Of a stretch of 64,000 nucleotides of DNA, positions 41,567-50,208 are shown piece by piece. Origin of the DNA: JAKIWV01 sp963773945 (lineage in GTDB: Archaea > Thermoplasmatota > Thermoplasmata > Lutacidiplasmatales > UBA184). Positions within the stretch are counted from its first letter, which is position 1, and each line of letters opens with the position of its first letter. Position numbers and translations under genes: made by a program. The stretch lies in contig CAVZDD010000003.1 in NCBI GenBank assembly GCA_963773945.1, forward strand, positions 62,001 through 126,000, written 5' to 3'. The notes below the pieces were generated by a model. The model was not told where the DNA came from. It did not search any database and was given only the letters and a program-made list of their open reading frames with translations.

Positions 41567-43344
41567 TCGAGCGTATTGCCCAGGGTCTGACGGGTCGCGG
41601 CCACCAATGCGATCCGACTCGACCGGGCCGGTTCGTCCGCGCGCATGACCGGCACCGCCTGGTAGAACCGGTTGAAGGCTTCCGCCAGGCCGTAGGCATA
41701 CGTCGCGACAGTGTGGACATGCATCGTCCGGGCCACGTACTCGATCATTCCTGGGAGTCGTGCGATGGTCCGAACGAGATTGGTCTCTTCCGGGGTCGAA
41801 AGGGCGTTGGGCTCGAACGAGTACGGGGGTCTTTCTCGTTCAGCTTTCCGCAAAATGCTGGCCGCGCGGGCGTAGGAGTACTGGATGAACGGTCCGCTGC
41901 GGCCCTCGAAGGCGAGCGCCTCCTCCCAGCGGAACCTGACGGGTTTGTCCGGCGCGATCCGGAGGATGTGGTATCGCACGGCACCGGCGCCAATGTGTTC
42001 GGCAATCTGGTCGACCTGTTGCTCGCTCAGGTCTTCCCGTCGCTTCAGTACCTCGGCATGGGCGCGTTCGACCGCCTCGTCGAGCAAGTCGTCGAGGTGC
42101 ACCGCCCGGCCCTTCCGGGTGGACATCCGGCCCCCCTCGGGCACGGTGATGTCCTGATAGATCAGGAACTCCGGCCGTCGGGTCTCTCCGAGCTCCGCGA
42201 GCATCGCGACGAGGGTCCGGGCATGCAGCTGGTGGTCCTGGCCCAGCACATCGATGACCCGGGCAAACCGGGAGAACTTCTGGAGATGGTAGGCCACGTC
42301 CCGCGTGGGATAGAGAGAGGTTCCATCCCCCCGCGTCACGACGATTGAGGTCGACTCTTGCGGGAGTCCGTACGCCTGGGCATCGATCGTCAGGGCCCCG
42401 TTGTCCTGGACCACGGCGTGGGGCGCTTTGCGGAATCGTTCGATGACTTGAGCGACCGAACCGTCCCGAATGAAACTCGATTCCCAGACAAACGTATCGA
42501 AATGGATGCCGATGCGAGCCAGGGAAGCCAGCATGCCTCCGAGCACGGCCTCCGCCAACTCTCGATGTCGCGGAGGTGCGTTGCCGGACTCCAGCTGCCG
42601 AATCAGCTCGCCGACTTGCTGGGCCGCGGAAGGATCCTTTTTGAGGAGCGTGCTGACCAGCGGATACGGACGACCGTACCAGTGGTCCGCCTTTTCGTTC
42701 GCCGCCGAAACACCGTCGGGGGGGCGGGCACCATCCCGCACCTCGGCGGGCCACTGTTCGGGCGGCAGCGACCAGATCCAGGTGACCATGGCGGTCTGAC
42801 GACCCATGTCGTCGACGTAGTACTCGGTGGTGACCGGATTGCCGGCGCCCCGGAGAACGCGGGCCATCGTGTCCCCGATGATCCCGTTTCGAACTCGGCC
42901 TACATGGAACGGCCCGTTCGGGTTTGCGCTCGTGTGCTCCACGCACACCTTCTCGGACCGTGCGGGAGCCCGCCCATAATCCTGGCCACGAGCGAAGACT
43001 AGCTCGAGGGTACTCCGAAGCAGTTGAGGCGTGTCGGCGTGGAAGTTGACGTAGGAGCCCTCCGACGTCACACGGGCGAGCCCGCCGCTTAATGGGAAAT
43101 CCACCGCGAGTTCGCTGGCCAAACGGTCGGGCGGGACACCGACCGACTTCGCGGCCCGGTGTGTTGCGTAGCCAAAGTCGGCCAGGCCCGAGGGGGCATC
43201 ATCGAGCTGCCGGTCGAGCGACTCCGCCGACTCCGGGTACCCGTGGGCGCCCAACCGGAGTCCGAGCTCTCGAACAATGTGCTCTCGGACCGGGCGCCAC
43301 GGATCCCACAGACCTCCGGATGCCGTCGCGTCGTTGCTCGCCAC
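41533..43344 (-). CDS. argS: Arginyl-tRNA synthetase
   Basis: A 603-aa class I synthetase that loads arginine on its tRNA. The HIGH-type motif is NPNGPFHVGRVRNG and the KMSKS region is degenerate (MSTRKGRAVHLDDLL). VEHTSANPNGPFHVGR is diagnostic. The DALR anticodon-binding domain covers the last 120 residues, ending in LGLERLERM. The N-terminal domain has no unusual insertion. Start at 43344. It is divergent from the ThiI-like gene by 52 bp. Confidence 0.95.
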   Translation of the reverse strand: MASNDATASGGLWDPWRPVREHIVRELGLRLGAHGYPESAESLDRQLDDAPSGLADFGYATHRAAKSVGVPPDRLASELAVDFPLSGGLARVTSEGSYVNFHADTPQLLRSTLELVFARGQDYGRAPARSEKVCVEHTSANPNGPFHVGRVRNGIIGDTMARVLRGAGNPVTTEYYVDDMGRQTAMVTWIWSLPPEQWPAEVRDGARPPDGVSAANEKADHWYGRPYPLVSTLLKKDPSAAQQVGELIRQLESGNAPPRHRELAEAVLGGMLASLARIGIHFDTFVWESSFIRDGSVAQVIERFRKAPHAVVQDNGALTIDAQAYGLPQESTSIVVTRGDGTSLYPTRDVAYHLQKFSRFARVIDVLGQDHQLHARTLVAMLAELGETRRPEFLIYQDITVPEGGRMSTRKGRAVHLDDLLDEAVERAHAEVLKRREDLSEQQVDQIAEHIGAGAVRYHILRIAPDKPVRFRWEEALAFEGRSGPFIQYSYARAASILRKAERERPPYSFEPNALSTPEETNLVRTIARLPGMIEYVARTMHVHTVATYAYGLAEAFNRFYQAVPVMRADEPARSSRIALVAATRQTLGNTLDYLGLERLERM

Positions 43345-43396
43345 GAGCCCGTCCCGAACGCTGATGAGGCGTGTCGGTCTTAACGGTTCGTCACGA

Positions 43397-44286
43397 ATGT
43401 CGACACTGCTCGTCCGCTACGGCGAACTCGCCCTCAAGTCCCCCCGGTCCGGCGGGAATTTGAGCGAACCCTCCAGCGGAACATCCTGGCCCAGTTTCTC
43501 GCGGCGGGCCGGACGTGCCGCCTCCGCGCCGACCACGGGCACCTCTATGTGGAGAGCGACGACGACACGGACGCGATCCGGCTCGTTCGTCGAGTCTTCG
43601 GGGTGACCTCAGTCAGCACCGTGGAGGAAATCCCAACCACGCTCGAAGGAATTCAGTCCCGCGTGATCACCTGGGCCGATCCGTTGCTCCCGCCAGGGAG
43701 CTCTTTCGCGGTACGGGCCCGACGCACCGGAAGTCATTCGTTCACGAGCCAAGAACTCGCCCGCGACCTTGGGGGCCGTCTGATGACCCATTGGCCCGAC
43801 CGGAAACTGTCCGTAGACCTCGACACGCCCCGGGTGGAGCTCTTCGTCGAGGTGCGGGGTCCTCGAACCTACCTCTACTCCAGCCGGGTCCGCGGACCCG
43901 GTGGATTTCCTCTGGGTGTTGCCGGCAAGGTCGTGGCCCTGGTGGACAGTCCGCGGGGGGCGGTGGGCGCCTACCTGATGATGAAACGCGGCTGCCGGGT
44001 CGCGTTCGTAACCGCGGGACTCGGTGACGACCTCGTTGGAGGGACCCTCACTCACTTCGATCCGAAGGCGCGAGTGATTCCGTCTGCCCCTATCGCGGCC
44101 CCCGAAACCGTACGTGCCCTCGCCGGGGAGACGCATGCCGAAGGCGTCGTGCTCCCGTTGCACGTGGAGGAGTTCCCGGCCGCCCGACAGGTCTGGGGCG
44201 AGACCGTCCTGTTCTCCCCAACCCTCGCATTCACGGACGAGGAGGTCGACCACCGGTGGCGGGAGATCATCGAACTCGCCGGTTGA
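43397..44286 (+). CDS. ThiI/THUMP-like protein with degenerate PP-loop, frameshifted near the start
   Basis: The ThiI N-terminus starts at ATG 43397 (LLVRYGELALKSP). A six-C run at 43440-43445 is followed by a minus-one shift, and the true frame continues as VRREFERTLQRNILAQFL and YVESDDDTDAIRLVRRVFGV up to the TGA at 44284-44286. The THUMP-like middle is intact. In canonical ThiI the AANH motif SGGIDSPVAAYLMMKRG binds ATP; here the aligned segment reads DSPRGAVGAYLMMKRG, so the PP-loop is degenerate. It may bind tRNA without thiolating it. Total about 296 residues, shorter than ThiI with a rhodanese domain. Confidence 0.72.
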
Positions 44287-44531
44287 CGGACGACCCGCCT
44301 GTCGCTCAACGGAGGCTGGACGCCGCCGGTCCCTCTCCTCCAGAAGCCCCTGTCGTGATCGATCCCTCCGAGGTTCTGGAACCCCCGCCTTCGCAGAAGG
44401 CCGGAGCCCGTCTGGAAGAGCGGCAGAGGCGGTGGTTCAGGCTCCGGGAGGCCGTCCGAGAAACGATGGAGCAGCCCGAGGCGTCAGCCGCCGGCTCGGC
44501 GGAGAAAATGCCATCGGACCCAAAGGCCTAA
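44283..44531 (+). CDS. Small charged hypothetical protein
   Basis: An 82-aa protein starting at TTG 44283, overlapping the ThiI-like stop (TTGA). Pro-rich start, then ARLEERQRRWFRLREAV (highly charged helix) and a Ser/Ala tail. No family. The overlap suggests translational coupling with the ThiI-like gene. It could be a disordered partner. Low complexity makes a random frame possible. Confidence 0.4.
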   Translation: MTDDPPVAQRRLDAAGPSPPEAPVVIDPSEVLEPPPSQKAGARLEERQRRWFRLREAVRETMEQPEASAAGSAEKMPSDPKA

Positions 44532-44570
44532 AGTAGGCTTCCCAGGTGGCACGCCCGTTTAGGTGCTAAA

Positions 44571-44756
44571 GTGCCGATGTGGAAGGTCTCGGGCGAGTTC
44601 TACGCCCGACGTAACTGCTGGCAAGCCTTCTCGAAGGTGCGCGACGCGCCCTCCGCGGAAGCCGCCCGCGAGTGGACCGTTTCCGTAATCGGAGGCTGCC
44701 ACCACCTCCCGCGCCGGTTGATCCGGATCGGGTCCGTGGAGCGGGCCCAGACATGA
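44571..44756 (+). CDS. rpl20A: Large ribosomal subunit protein eL20-like (L18Ae/LX)
   Basis: A 61-aa protein matching archaeal LX/eL20: MWKVSGEFYARRNCWQAFSK at the start, followed by APSAEAAREW and HHLPRRLIRI. It binds the large ribosomal subunit. GTG 44571 gives two extra residues over ATG 44577. It overlaps the prefoldin alpha gene (ATGA), and together with pfdA and ftsY it matches a gene order I recall as common in archaea. Short, but the neighbours make it secure. Confidence 0.85.
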   Translation: MPMWKVSGEFYARRNCWQAFSKVRDAPSAEAAREWTVSVIGGCHHLPRRLIRIGSVERAQT

Positions 44757-45235
44757 GTACCCCGCGGGACGACGCCTCCCCCATCACGGAGGAACAAGTC
44801 CGAGACGACCTCATGCGACTGGATCTCTATCGAAACCAGCTCTCCCAGATGCTGCAGCAGCACCAGATGATCTCGGCCTCCCGGACGGACCATGTCCGAG
44901 CGCGGGAAACGTTGGAGGGACTCGACCGGACCGCAGTAGACCCCGAACTGCTGATCCCCGTCGGTGGCGACACGTTCCTCCGCGGTTCGCCCCGCGACAG
45001 CGCCCACGTGTTGGTCGGCATCGGGAGCGGGATCGTCGTGGAAATGGAACGCCCGAAGGCGAGCCAGTTGCTCGCGGAGAGATTGACGCAACTTGACCAG
45101 GCCGCGCACGACCTGGAGACCCAGATGCGGTCTCTCGAGGAACGCATCACGGTCCTTTCCAGCCGGCTCGAAGCCCTGACCCAAGGCGCGGAACGGCCCG
45201 GACCCGGCGGCGCGAACGATGTGGGCCGCCGTTAA
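44753..45235 (+). CDS. pfdA: Prefoldin alpha subunit
   Basis: A 160-aa coiled-coil chaperone subunit: an N-terminal helix LMRLDLYRNQLSQMLQQHQM, a beta-hairpin ELLIPVGGDTFLRGS and GIGSGIVVEMERP, and a second helix. Pairs with the beta subunit at 35463. ATG 44753 overlaps the eL20-like stop, and its end overlaps the ftsY start by 17 bp. Confidence 0.9.
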   Translation: MSTPRDDASPITEEQVRDDLMRLDLYRNQLSQMLQQHQMISASRTDHVRARETLEGLDRTAVDPELLIPVGGDTFLRGSPRDSAHVLVGIGSGIVVEMERPKASQLLAERLTQLDQAAHDLETQMRSLEERITVLSSRLEALTQGAERPGPGGANDVGRR

Positions 45236-46196
45236 GGCTCGACTGTTCGGGTCGTCCAAGCCGGACGAACCGGCGCCTTCGGAACGCGGAACCTCTTCCC
45301 CGTCGTCCGGCCCTTCCGGACTGACCGAAGGATTTGGCCGTCGACTCTCCGACGAGACCATCGACACCGTCCTCGAAGATCTCGAAATCGCGTTGCTCCA
45401 GGCCGACGTGGCGCTCCCCGTCGTGGAACGCATCCAGAAGAACATTCGGAAGGAACTCGTCGGAAAGAAAATCAAGTGGGGTGCGGACGCAGAGGCGGCG
45501 ATCCGGTCCAGCTTCGCTTCGTCGGTGCGCGAGATCCTGTCCCAGCCCCCGATTGACCTCGTCGCGCGGATTCGGACTCAGGAACCCAAACCCTACATCA
45601 TCCTGGTCGTCGGCGTAAACGGGACCGGCAAGACCACCACGGTGGCGAAGCTGGCGCACTGGCTGAGTCGGCAACAGCTGTCGGTCGTGATCGCGGCCGG
45701 CGATACTTTCCGCGCCGGCGCCATCGAACAGCTACTCGTCCACGGCGAACGACTCGGCATCAAGGTCGTTCGGCAACAGGAGGGCAGCGACCCCGCCGCC
45801 GTGGCGTTCGATGCCGTGGCCCATGCCCGCGCTCGCCACCTGGACGTTGTCCTCGTGGACACGGCCGGCCGACAGCACACCAATGAAAATCTGGTCGAGG
45901 AAGCGAAGAAGATCCGCCGCGTGGTCCAACCGCACCTCACGCTGTTCGTCGGCGATGCGTTGTCGGGCAACGATACCTTGGAGCAGGCAAAGCAGTTCCA
46001 AAGCGCCCTCGGCATCGACGGCCTGATCCTCACCAAGCTCGATGCGGACGCGAAAGGCGGAGCGGCGCTCTCGGCCACGTTCGTGACGAAGAAACCCCTG
46101 GTCTTTGTGGGCGTGGGCCAGGGGTACGAAGACCTGCGGCCGTTCGATGTCGAATGGATGGTCTCCCGACTTCTCTCGGAGGGGACGGCCCCCTGA
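45219..46196 (+). CDS. ftsY: Signal recognition particle receptor FtsY
   Basis: A 325-aa SRP receptor GTPase that docks ribosomes at the membrane. NG domain: G1 VVGVNGTGKTTTVAKLA, G2 AAGDTFRAGAIEQL, G3 VDTAGRQHTNENL, G4 LTKLDADAKGG and GVGQGYEDLRPF. The N-terminal A domain is short, as in most archaea. ATG 45219 overlaps prefoldin alpha. Part of the eL20-pfdA-ftsY order. Confidence 0.95.
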   Translation: MWAAVKARLFGSSKPDEPAPSERGTSSPSSGPSGLTEGFGRRLSDETIDTVLEDLEIALLQADVALPVVERIQKNIRKELVGKKIKWGADAEAAIRSSFASSVREILSQPPIDLVARIRTQEPKPYIILVVGVNGTGKTTTVAKLAHWLSRQQLSVVIAAGDTFRAGAIEQLLVHGERLGIKVVRQQEGSDPAAVAFDAVAHARARHLDVVLVDTAGRQHTNENLVEEAKKIRRVVQPHLTLFVGDALSGNDTLEQAKQFQSALGIDGLILTKLDADAKGGAALSATFVTKKPLVFVGVGQGYEDLRPFDVEWMVSRLLSEGTAP

Positions 46197-46204
46197 CCGC
46201 GCGG

Positions 46205-46927
46205 GTGAACGTGGTCCTTGTTCGACCCAAAGAGGATGGCAACGTTGGGGCAGTGGCTCGCGTGGGCCGGAACTTTGGCGCGGAGCGGCTCACATTCGTG
46301 CGCCCCCGCGCCGCTCTCGGCCCGGAGGCCCGCCGTCGGGCGATGGGCGGCATCCTGTTGCTCAACGCGGCAAGAACCGTTGGCACCCTCGACGAAGCGG
46401 TGGCCGATTCCGACCTCGTGATCGGTTCGACCGACCTCGTGCTCGGCCGGTCCACCGCGTTTCTCCGGCGGTCCATCGACCCCGAAAGGCTCGGCGCGAT
46501 CGTCCACGCGACCGAGGGCCGCATCGCCCTGGTCTTCGGCCCCGAGGACAACGGGCTCGCCCGGGACGAGCTCGGGACCTGCGACCTCATCGTCCACATT
46601 CCTGCCCGGCGGGAGTTTCCGACTCTGAATCTGTCCCATGCGGTCGGCGTGCTGCTCTATGCGATTCACCGCGCCGAGGGACCCGAATGGGAGGAGACCA
46701 CACCCGCGCCGGAGCGGCTCGCCCTCGCCGGACGGGAGAAGGAACTCCTGTTACTTCGGCTCGCTGAGCTTATGGCCCAGACCGACTACCCACGGCACAA
46801 GCGCCGGGGCCTGATGCTCTTGTTCCGGCGGTTGTTCGGCCGGGCCGTTCCCACTGAGCACGAGTATCGGATGATGCTCGGCTTTGTGCGGAGCGTCGAC
46901 CGAATGAGGAAGAAGGGACATGGCTGA
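46205..46927 (+). CDS. SPOUT RNA 2'-O-methyltransferase (TrmJ/TrmH-like)
   Basis: A 240-aa SPOUT methylase using S-adenosylmethionine. N-terminal VVLVRPKEDGNVGAVARVGR, a central ALVFGPEDNGLARDEL, and a trefoil-knot motif PARREFPTLNLSHAVGVLLY. The family methylates ribose of tRNA or rRNA. GTG 46205 is 9 bp after the ftsY stop; an in-frame ATG at 46154 inside ftsY is less likely. A possible GGAGGGG lies upstream. The C-terminal helix region is charged. Confidence 0.88.
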   Translation: MNVVLVRPKEDGNVGAVARVGRNFGAERLTFVRPRAALGPEARRRAMGGILLLNAARTVGTLDEAVADSDLVIGSTDLVLGRSTAFLRRSIDPERLGAIVHATEGRIALVFGPEDNGLARDELGTCDLIVHIPARREFPTLNLSHAVGVLLYAIHRAEGPEWEETTPAPERLALAGREKELLLLRLAELMAQTDYPRHKRRGLMLLFRRLFGRAVPTEHEYRMMLGFVRSVDRMRKKGHG

Positions 46928-47327
46928 AGCAGCCGATTGGCTCCGGGTTCGCGGCATCGGGCGGGAGCGCTTTGTCGGCTACATTGCCGACTACCTCTCC
47001 AGTGTAGGGTTCACTGTCGAGAAGACCGAGACGGTCGATCCCCCGGCGACGCAGATCACCGGTACGCTCGTTCGCATGAATCCGGCGGTACCCGACGGAC
47101 TCCGTACACTCCGCTTCCGTGTCGCGCCCACGAGTGGGGGGGCCGCGATCTACTGGGAATCTCCCTCGACGATTCCACCCCCTGACATGGCCCGGGCGGA
47201 CCGCTTTAGCCGGGAACTCGAAACTCATTTGGGCCGCGCCGTGTCGACCGAGAGTCATGGGACGGCTAAGGTTGTCAGATCGCCGGTAGCGCGGCTGCCC
47301 TGGCTGCCCGAAGCTCACGCCAAGTGA
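46920..47327 (+). CDS. Hypothetical conserved protein, downstream of ftsY operon
   Basis: A 135-aa soluble alpha/beta protein starting at ATG 46920, overlapping the methylase stop by 8 bp, so it belongs to the same transcript. It begins with a helix (RERFVGYIADYLSSVGFTVE) followed by a beta-rich part including LRFRVAPTSGGAAIYWESPS. No family is recognised. The overlap implies a role near translation or protein targeting. Confidence 0.65.
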   Translation: MAEAADWLRVRGIGRERFVGYIADYLSSVGFTVEKTETVDPPATQITGTLVRMNPAVPDGLRTLRFRVAPTSGGAAIYWESPSTIPPPDMARADRFSRELETHLGRAVSTESHGTAKVVRSPVARLPWLPEAHAK

Positions 47328-47365
47328 GCGCTCGGGGTGCGTTTCCCCCTTCACCCCCCTCGCGC

Positions 47366-47381
47366 CTCCAGAAGTCTGGAG
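47366..47381. other. Hairpin, 6-bp stem
   Basis: CTCCAG and CTGGAG flank AAGT, about 40 bp after the ftsY-operon end. It may mark transcript end or be part of the leader of the next gene. A 60-codon frame at 47389-47571 also starts here, but no feature supports it as a gene. Confidence 0.35.
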
Positions 47382-47607
47382 ACGCCCCATGACACAAGCA
47401 ACCCACGGAAAACCCACGACCGAGTCCCACTGCCCCGCGCCGACTGAAACTCAGGCCCTCCCGCTTACCGACGACCGGGTTGTGTCCGGGCGGATCCCTG
47501 ACGCGGTCGCCGTGCTTTCTTATGGAACCCCGGTTCTCGGACGGTTCGGCGGAGGCCCGAGGATCTTCTAGGAGCCTCGAACCAACCGAACGGAGAAGGA
47601 CCTACCG

Positions 47608-48764
47608 ATGGCAAGTTCCGCAGCACCCACCGGACGGATTGACGGCGATTACGAACTTCCCCCCGGGGGATCCTGAGGCCTCCCCCGGGGGCAACCGGGG
47701 TCGAAATCTCCGGAGTACTGAGGAGCCATGGATCGGGGTCCGTCGAGGGATCTCTCGCCTGCCGGGAGATCCAGGTCGACGACGGGGCGCTCTTCATTCG
47801 GGGCGCGACCCAAGTGTCGGGCTCAGTCACGCTACGGCGCGCCCGCGTGGAAGTCAACGGCGACCTAAAGGCCGGTTCCCTATCGGGCGATAAGGGAATC
47901 TTCGTCCGCGGAAACCTGGAATGCCCCGAAGTCGACATCGGGGGTGTCGTCGAGGTATCGGGAACCACGAAAGGCGAAGACCTCGAAGTGGGCGGATCCG
48001 CCGAGCTCCGCGGCGCCGTCGACCTCTCGACCCTCAACGTTGGGGGTCGGGTCGTTATCGGCGGCGGCATTGTGCGCCGCTCGATCGGAGTCGGGGGCAA
48101 GTTCGAGACGACGGCCCCCCTCACCTTCGGGTCGCTCGAGATCGGCGGGATGGGCCGCATCCGGGCATCCGCCCAGGGCGAGTCCGTGGAAGTCGGCGGG
48201 ATGATCGATTGCGACGCGGACTTCGTCGCGACCCGCGGGGTGGAGGTCGGGGGACGGATCCGGGTGGCCGGGAAACTCAAGTCGGCGCGCATCGAAGTCG
48301 GCGGGCTGATCTCTGCCGGCTCGATCGACGGGGAAGACATCGAGGTGGGCGGCGTGGCTGAGGTTTCCGGAGCCGTAGTCGGTCGTCGCCTTGAGGTCGG
48401 TGGCCGGCTAACGGCGGAACGCGTTATCGTGGCCGAACGGGTGGAGGTCGGTGACGAGATTCGCACCAAGTCCGGGGTCAAGGCCGACACGCTCCGAGTC
48501 GGCGACCGAAGTACGGTACAAGGCCCGATCGTGGCCCGCGAGGTGACGATCGGCGACCGCAGCGAGGTGGAGGACGTCTGGGCCAAATCCCTCCGTCTGA
48601 AGAGCCGCGCCCGGGCCCGAAACATCTACGCTGAAGACCTGGAGGTCGATGACCGAGTCGAGATCCAGGGCGAGACCCTGTTCGTTCACTCGATCCGAGA
48701 AGAGGGTGCCCGCTTCGCCCAGCCCCCGCGCCAAGTAGCCCAACTTCCTCCCGCACCGCTCTGA
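47608..48764 (+). CDS. Bactofilin-like (polymer-forming beta-helix) protein, frameshifted near the start
   Basis: Repeated VGG-type turns over about 300 residues (VEVNGDLKAGS, LEVGGSAELRG, IEVGGVAEVSG, LEVGGRLTAER) form a right-handed beta helix as in bactofilins, which assemble into cytoskeletal polymers. The best start is ATG 47608 (MASSAAPTGRIDGDYELPPGG) with GGAGAAGGA upstream. Its frame ends at TGA 47674-47676. A minus-one shift in the C-run/G-run near 47658-47670 joins it to the long frame reading VEISGVLRSHGSG, which runs to 48764. The long frame alone would start at GTG 47814. The stop overlaps the winged-helix gene. Confidence 0.7.
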
Positions 48765-49138
48765 TGCCGGCCCGCCACGAGGACCCCCCCGAAGCGGTCG
48801 AGCTGCCCGCCGAGCCTTCGACGCCCTCGGCGCCATACGGCGCAGACCGTCAAGGACCCCTCGGAGCACGCCGGTCCCCTCTCGACCTCTATGCGGAACT
48901 CCTCGAGGTGCTCCGGCGCACCGTCTCTCCCTGCCGAATCACGCGACTGTCGTATGCCGTCGGCATGCCGGTGGACCGGACGCATCGGGCCGTGAACTTC
49001 CTGGTCCAGCTCGGGCTCGTCACCCGAACCGCCGACTCGACGCCGTCCTGGCGGCTCACTCGCCGGGGCTATGACTTCCTCCAGACGTACTGGAAGCTCC
49101 GCAGCTTCCTGGGACCGGTCGAAGGGTTCGTCGAATGA
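48764..49138 (+). CDS. Winged-helix protein
   Basis: A 124-aa protein. After a disordered Pro-rich start it has the winged-helix DNA-binding order: LDLYAELLEVLRRT, CRITRLSYAVGMPVDRTHRA, VNFLVQLGLVTRT and WRLTRRGYDFLQTYWKL. Such short archaeal regulators are common. ATG 48764 overlaps the bactofilin-like stop (TGATG), so the two are coupled and it may regulate its neighbour or act in the same process. Confidence 0.75.
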   Translation: MPARHEDPPEAVELPAEPSTPSAPYGADRQGPLGARRSPLDLYAELLEVLRRTVSPCRITRLSYAVGMPVDRTHRAVNFLVQLGLVTRTADSTPSWRLTRRGYDFLQTYWKLRSFLGPVEGFVE

Positions 49139-49230
49139 GAACTTCGGCGGTACGTGCTGTGACGAGGGGGCACCGGGGGGCTTTTCGGCCATACCCCCCG
49201 AGCTCGGGGTAATCTCCGCTTCGGCGAGAC

Positions 49231-49395
49231 TTAGCTCGACTTCTTGGCCATTTTCATGATTTCTTCGTGGCTCGCGACCTTCTGGTGAAGGTCCTTCAGG
49301 TGCTGCTGCACGTGTTGGACGAGCTCGTGCTCTTTCGAGCTGACCACGGCAAATCCGTCCTCGCATTCGACTTTCCACTTCTCCATCGTTCCCAT
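49231..49395 (-). CDS. DUF1059-like small protein
   Basis: A 54-aa protein, too short for a default gene-length cut-off. It reads EKWKVECEDGFAVVSSKEHE then LVQHVQQHLKDLHQKV and ends in KKSS. It resembles the DUF1059 family of small archaeal and bacterial proteins, though I cannot confirm it. The ATG at 49395 has GAGAGAGAAG upstream, and a second ATG at 49386 is an alternative start. It converges on the winged-helix gene and is divergent from eL15. Function unknown. Confidence 0.65.
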   Translation of the reverse strand: MGTMEKWKVECEDGFAVVSSKEHELVQHVQQHLKDLHQKVASHEEIMKMAKKSS

Positions 49396-49530
49396 GTTCT
49401 TCTCTCTCGCCCAATGGGCGAGGTCTAGTCAACCCGCTCCGGGCTATGAGCGTGTGGTACCTGACACGGCGGAACGGAACGGGGCGCCCAACCCGGGGAA
49501 TGCGGCTCCTAACACCGCGCCTGAGTAGAC

Positions 49531-49538
49531 TTATAAAT
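49531..49538 (+). promoter_or_regulatory. TATA box for eL15
   Basis: TTATAAAT in GC-rich DNA, 28-35 bp upstream of ATG 49566. Transcription would start near 49560, leaving only a few leader bases, so a leaderless or near-leaderless mRNA is likely. Confidence 0.65.
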
Positions 49539-49565
49539 GGGGCACAGGTCCCCCGCCGACTTTCC

Positions 49566-50180
49566 ATGTCTACGTCCTCCTATCGCTACGCGGCCCGGTC
49601 GTTCCGGGTCACGCAAGGACCTGAAGGCGCCGCGCTTCGGCATGAGCGGCTCCTGACCTGGCGCCGGGAGACAACGGTCAACCGTCTCGAACATCCGACG
49701 CGACTGGATCGCGCGCGCGCGCTGGGCTGGCGCGCAAAAGAGGGTTTCATCATCGTTCGGGTCCGGGTGCGACGCGGGGGCCAACGCAAGCGTGCGATCA
49801 TCGCCGGTCGTCGGCCCAAGCACAAGGGAATTCTCCGGATGACGCTCTCGAAGAGCCTGCAACGCATCTCCGAGGAGCGGGCCCAGAAACATTACCCGAA
49901 TCTCGAGGTGCTGAACTCCTACTGGGTCGGAGAAGACGGGAAGCAGAAGTTCTTCGAAGTCATCCTGGTCGACCCGCATCACCCCGTCATCTTGGCGGAC
50001 CCGAAGATTTCCTGGATTGCCGCTCCCGCGCAGCGGGGTCGAGTCTTCCGGGGCCTCACCAGCGCCGGAGCGAAGGGCCGGGGCCTGCGGCGGAAAGGAA
50101 AGGGCGCCGAGCGAATGCGTCCCTCCCGAACCCAGAACCGGCGCGAAGAGCGACGCACGCAGTACAAAGTCATCCCGTGA
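49566..50180 (+). CDS. rpl15e: Large ribosomal subunit protein eL15
   Basis: A 204-aa ribosomal protein, specific to archaea and eukaryotes. Features: HERLLTWRRETTVNRLEHPT, the basic stretch GWRAKEGFIIVRVRVRRGGQ, GRRPKHKGILRMTLSKSLQR, EVLNSYWVGEDGKQKFFEVI and the C-terminal Arg-rich RTQNRREERRTQYKVIP. ATG 49566 is supported by the TATA box. Single gene, followed by a convergent toprim gene. Confidence 0.95.
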   Translation: MSTSSYRYAARSFRVTQGPEGAALRHERLLTWRRETTVNRLEHPTRLDRARALGWRAKEGFIIVRVRVRRGGQRKRAIIAGRRPKHKGILRMTLSKSLQRISEERAQKHYPNLEVLNSYWVGEDGKQKFFEVILVDPHHPVILADPKISWIAAPAQRGRVFRGLTSAGAKGRGLRRKGKGAERMRPSRTQNRREERRTQYKVIP

Positions 50181-50208
50181 GCCGCCTGCGGCGCGGCCGC
50201 CGAGGGGG

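Noticed and set aside
47389..47571. 60-codon frame before the bactofilin-like gene
   Set aside because: It is Thr/Pro-rich, has no ribosome-binding site and no family match; it overlaps a hairpin and probably lies in a leader.
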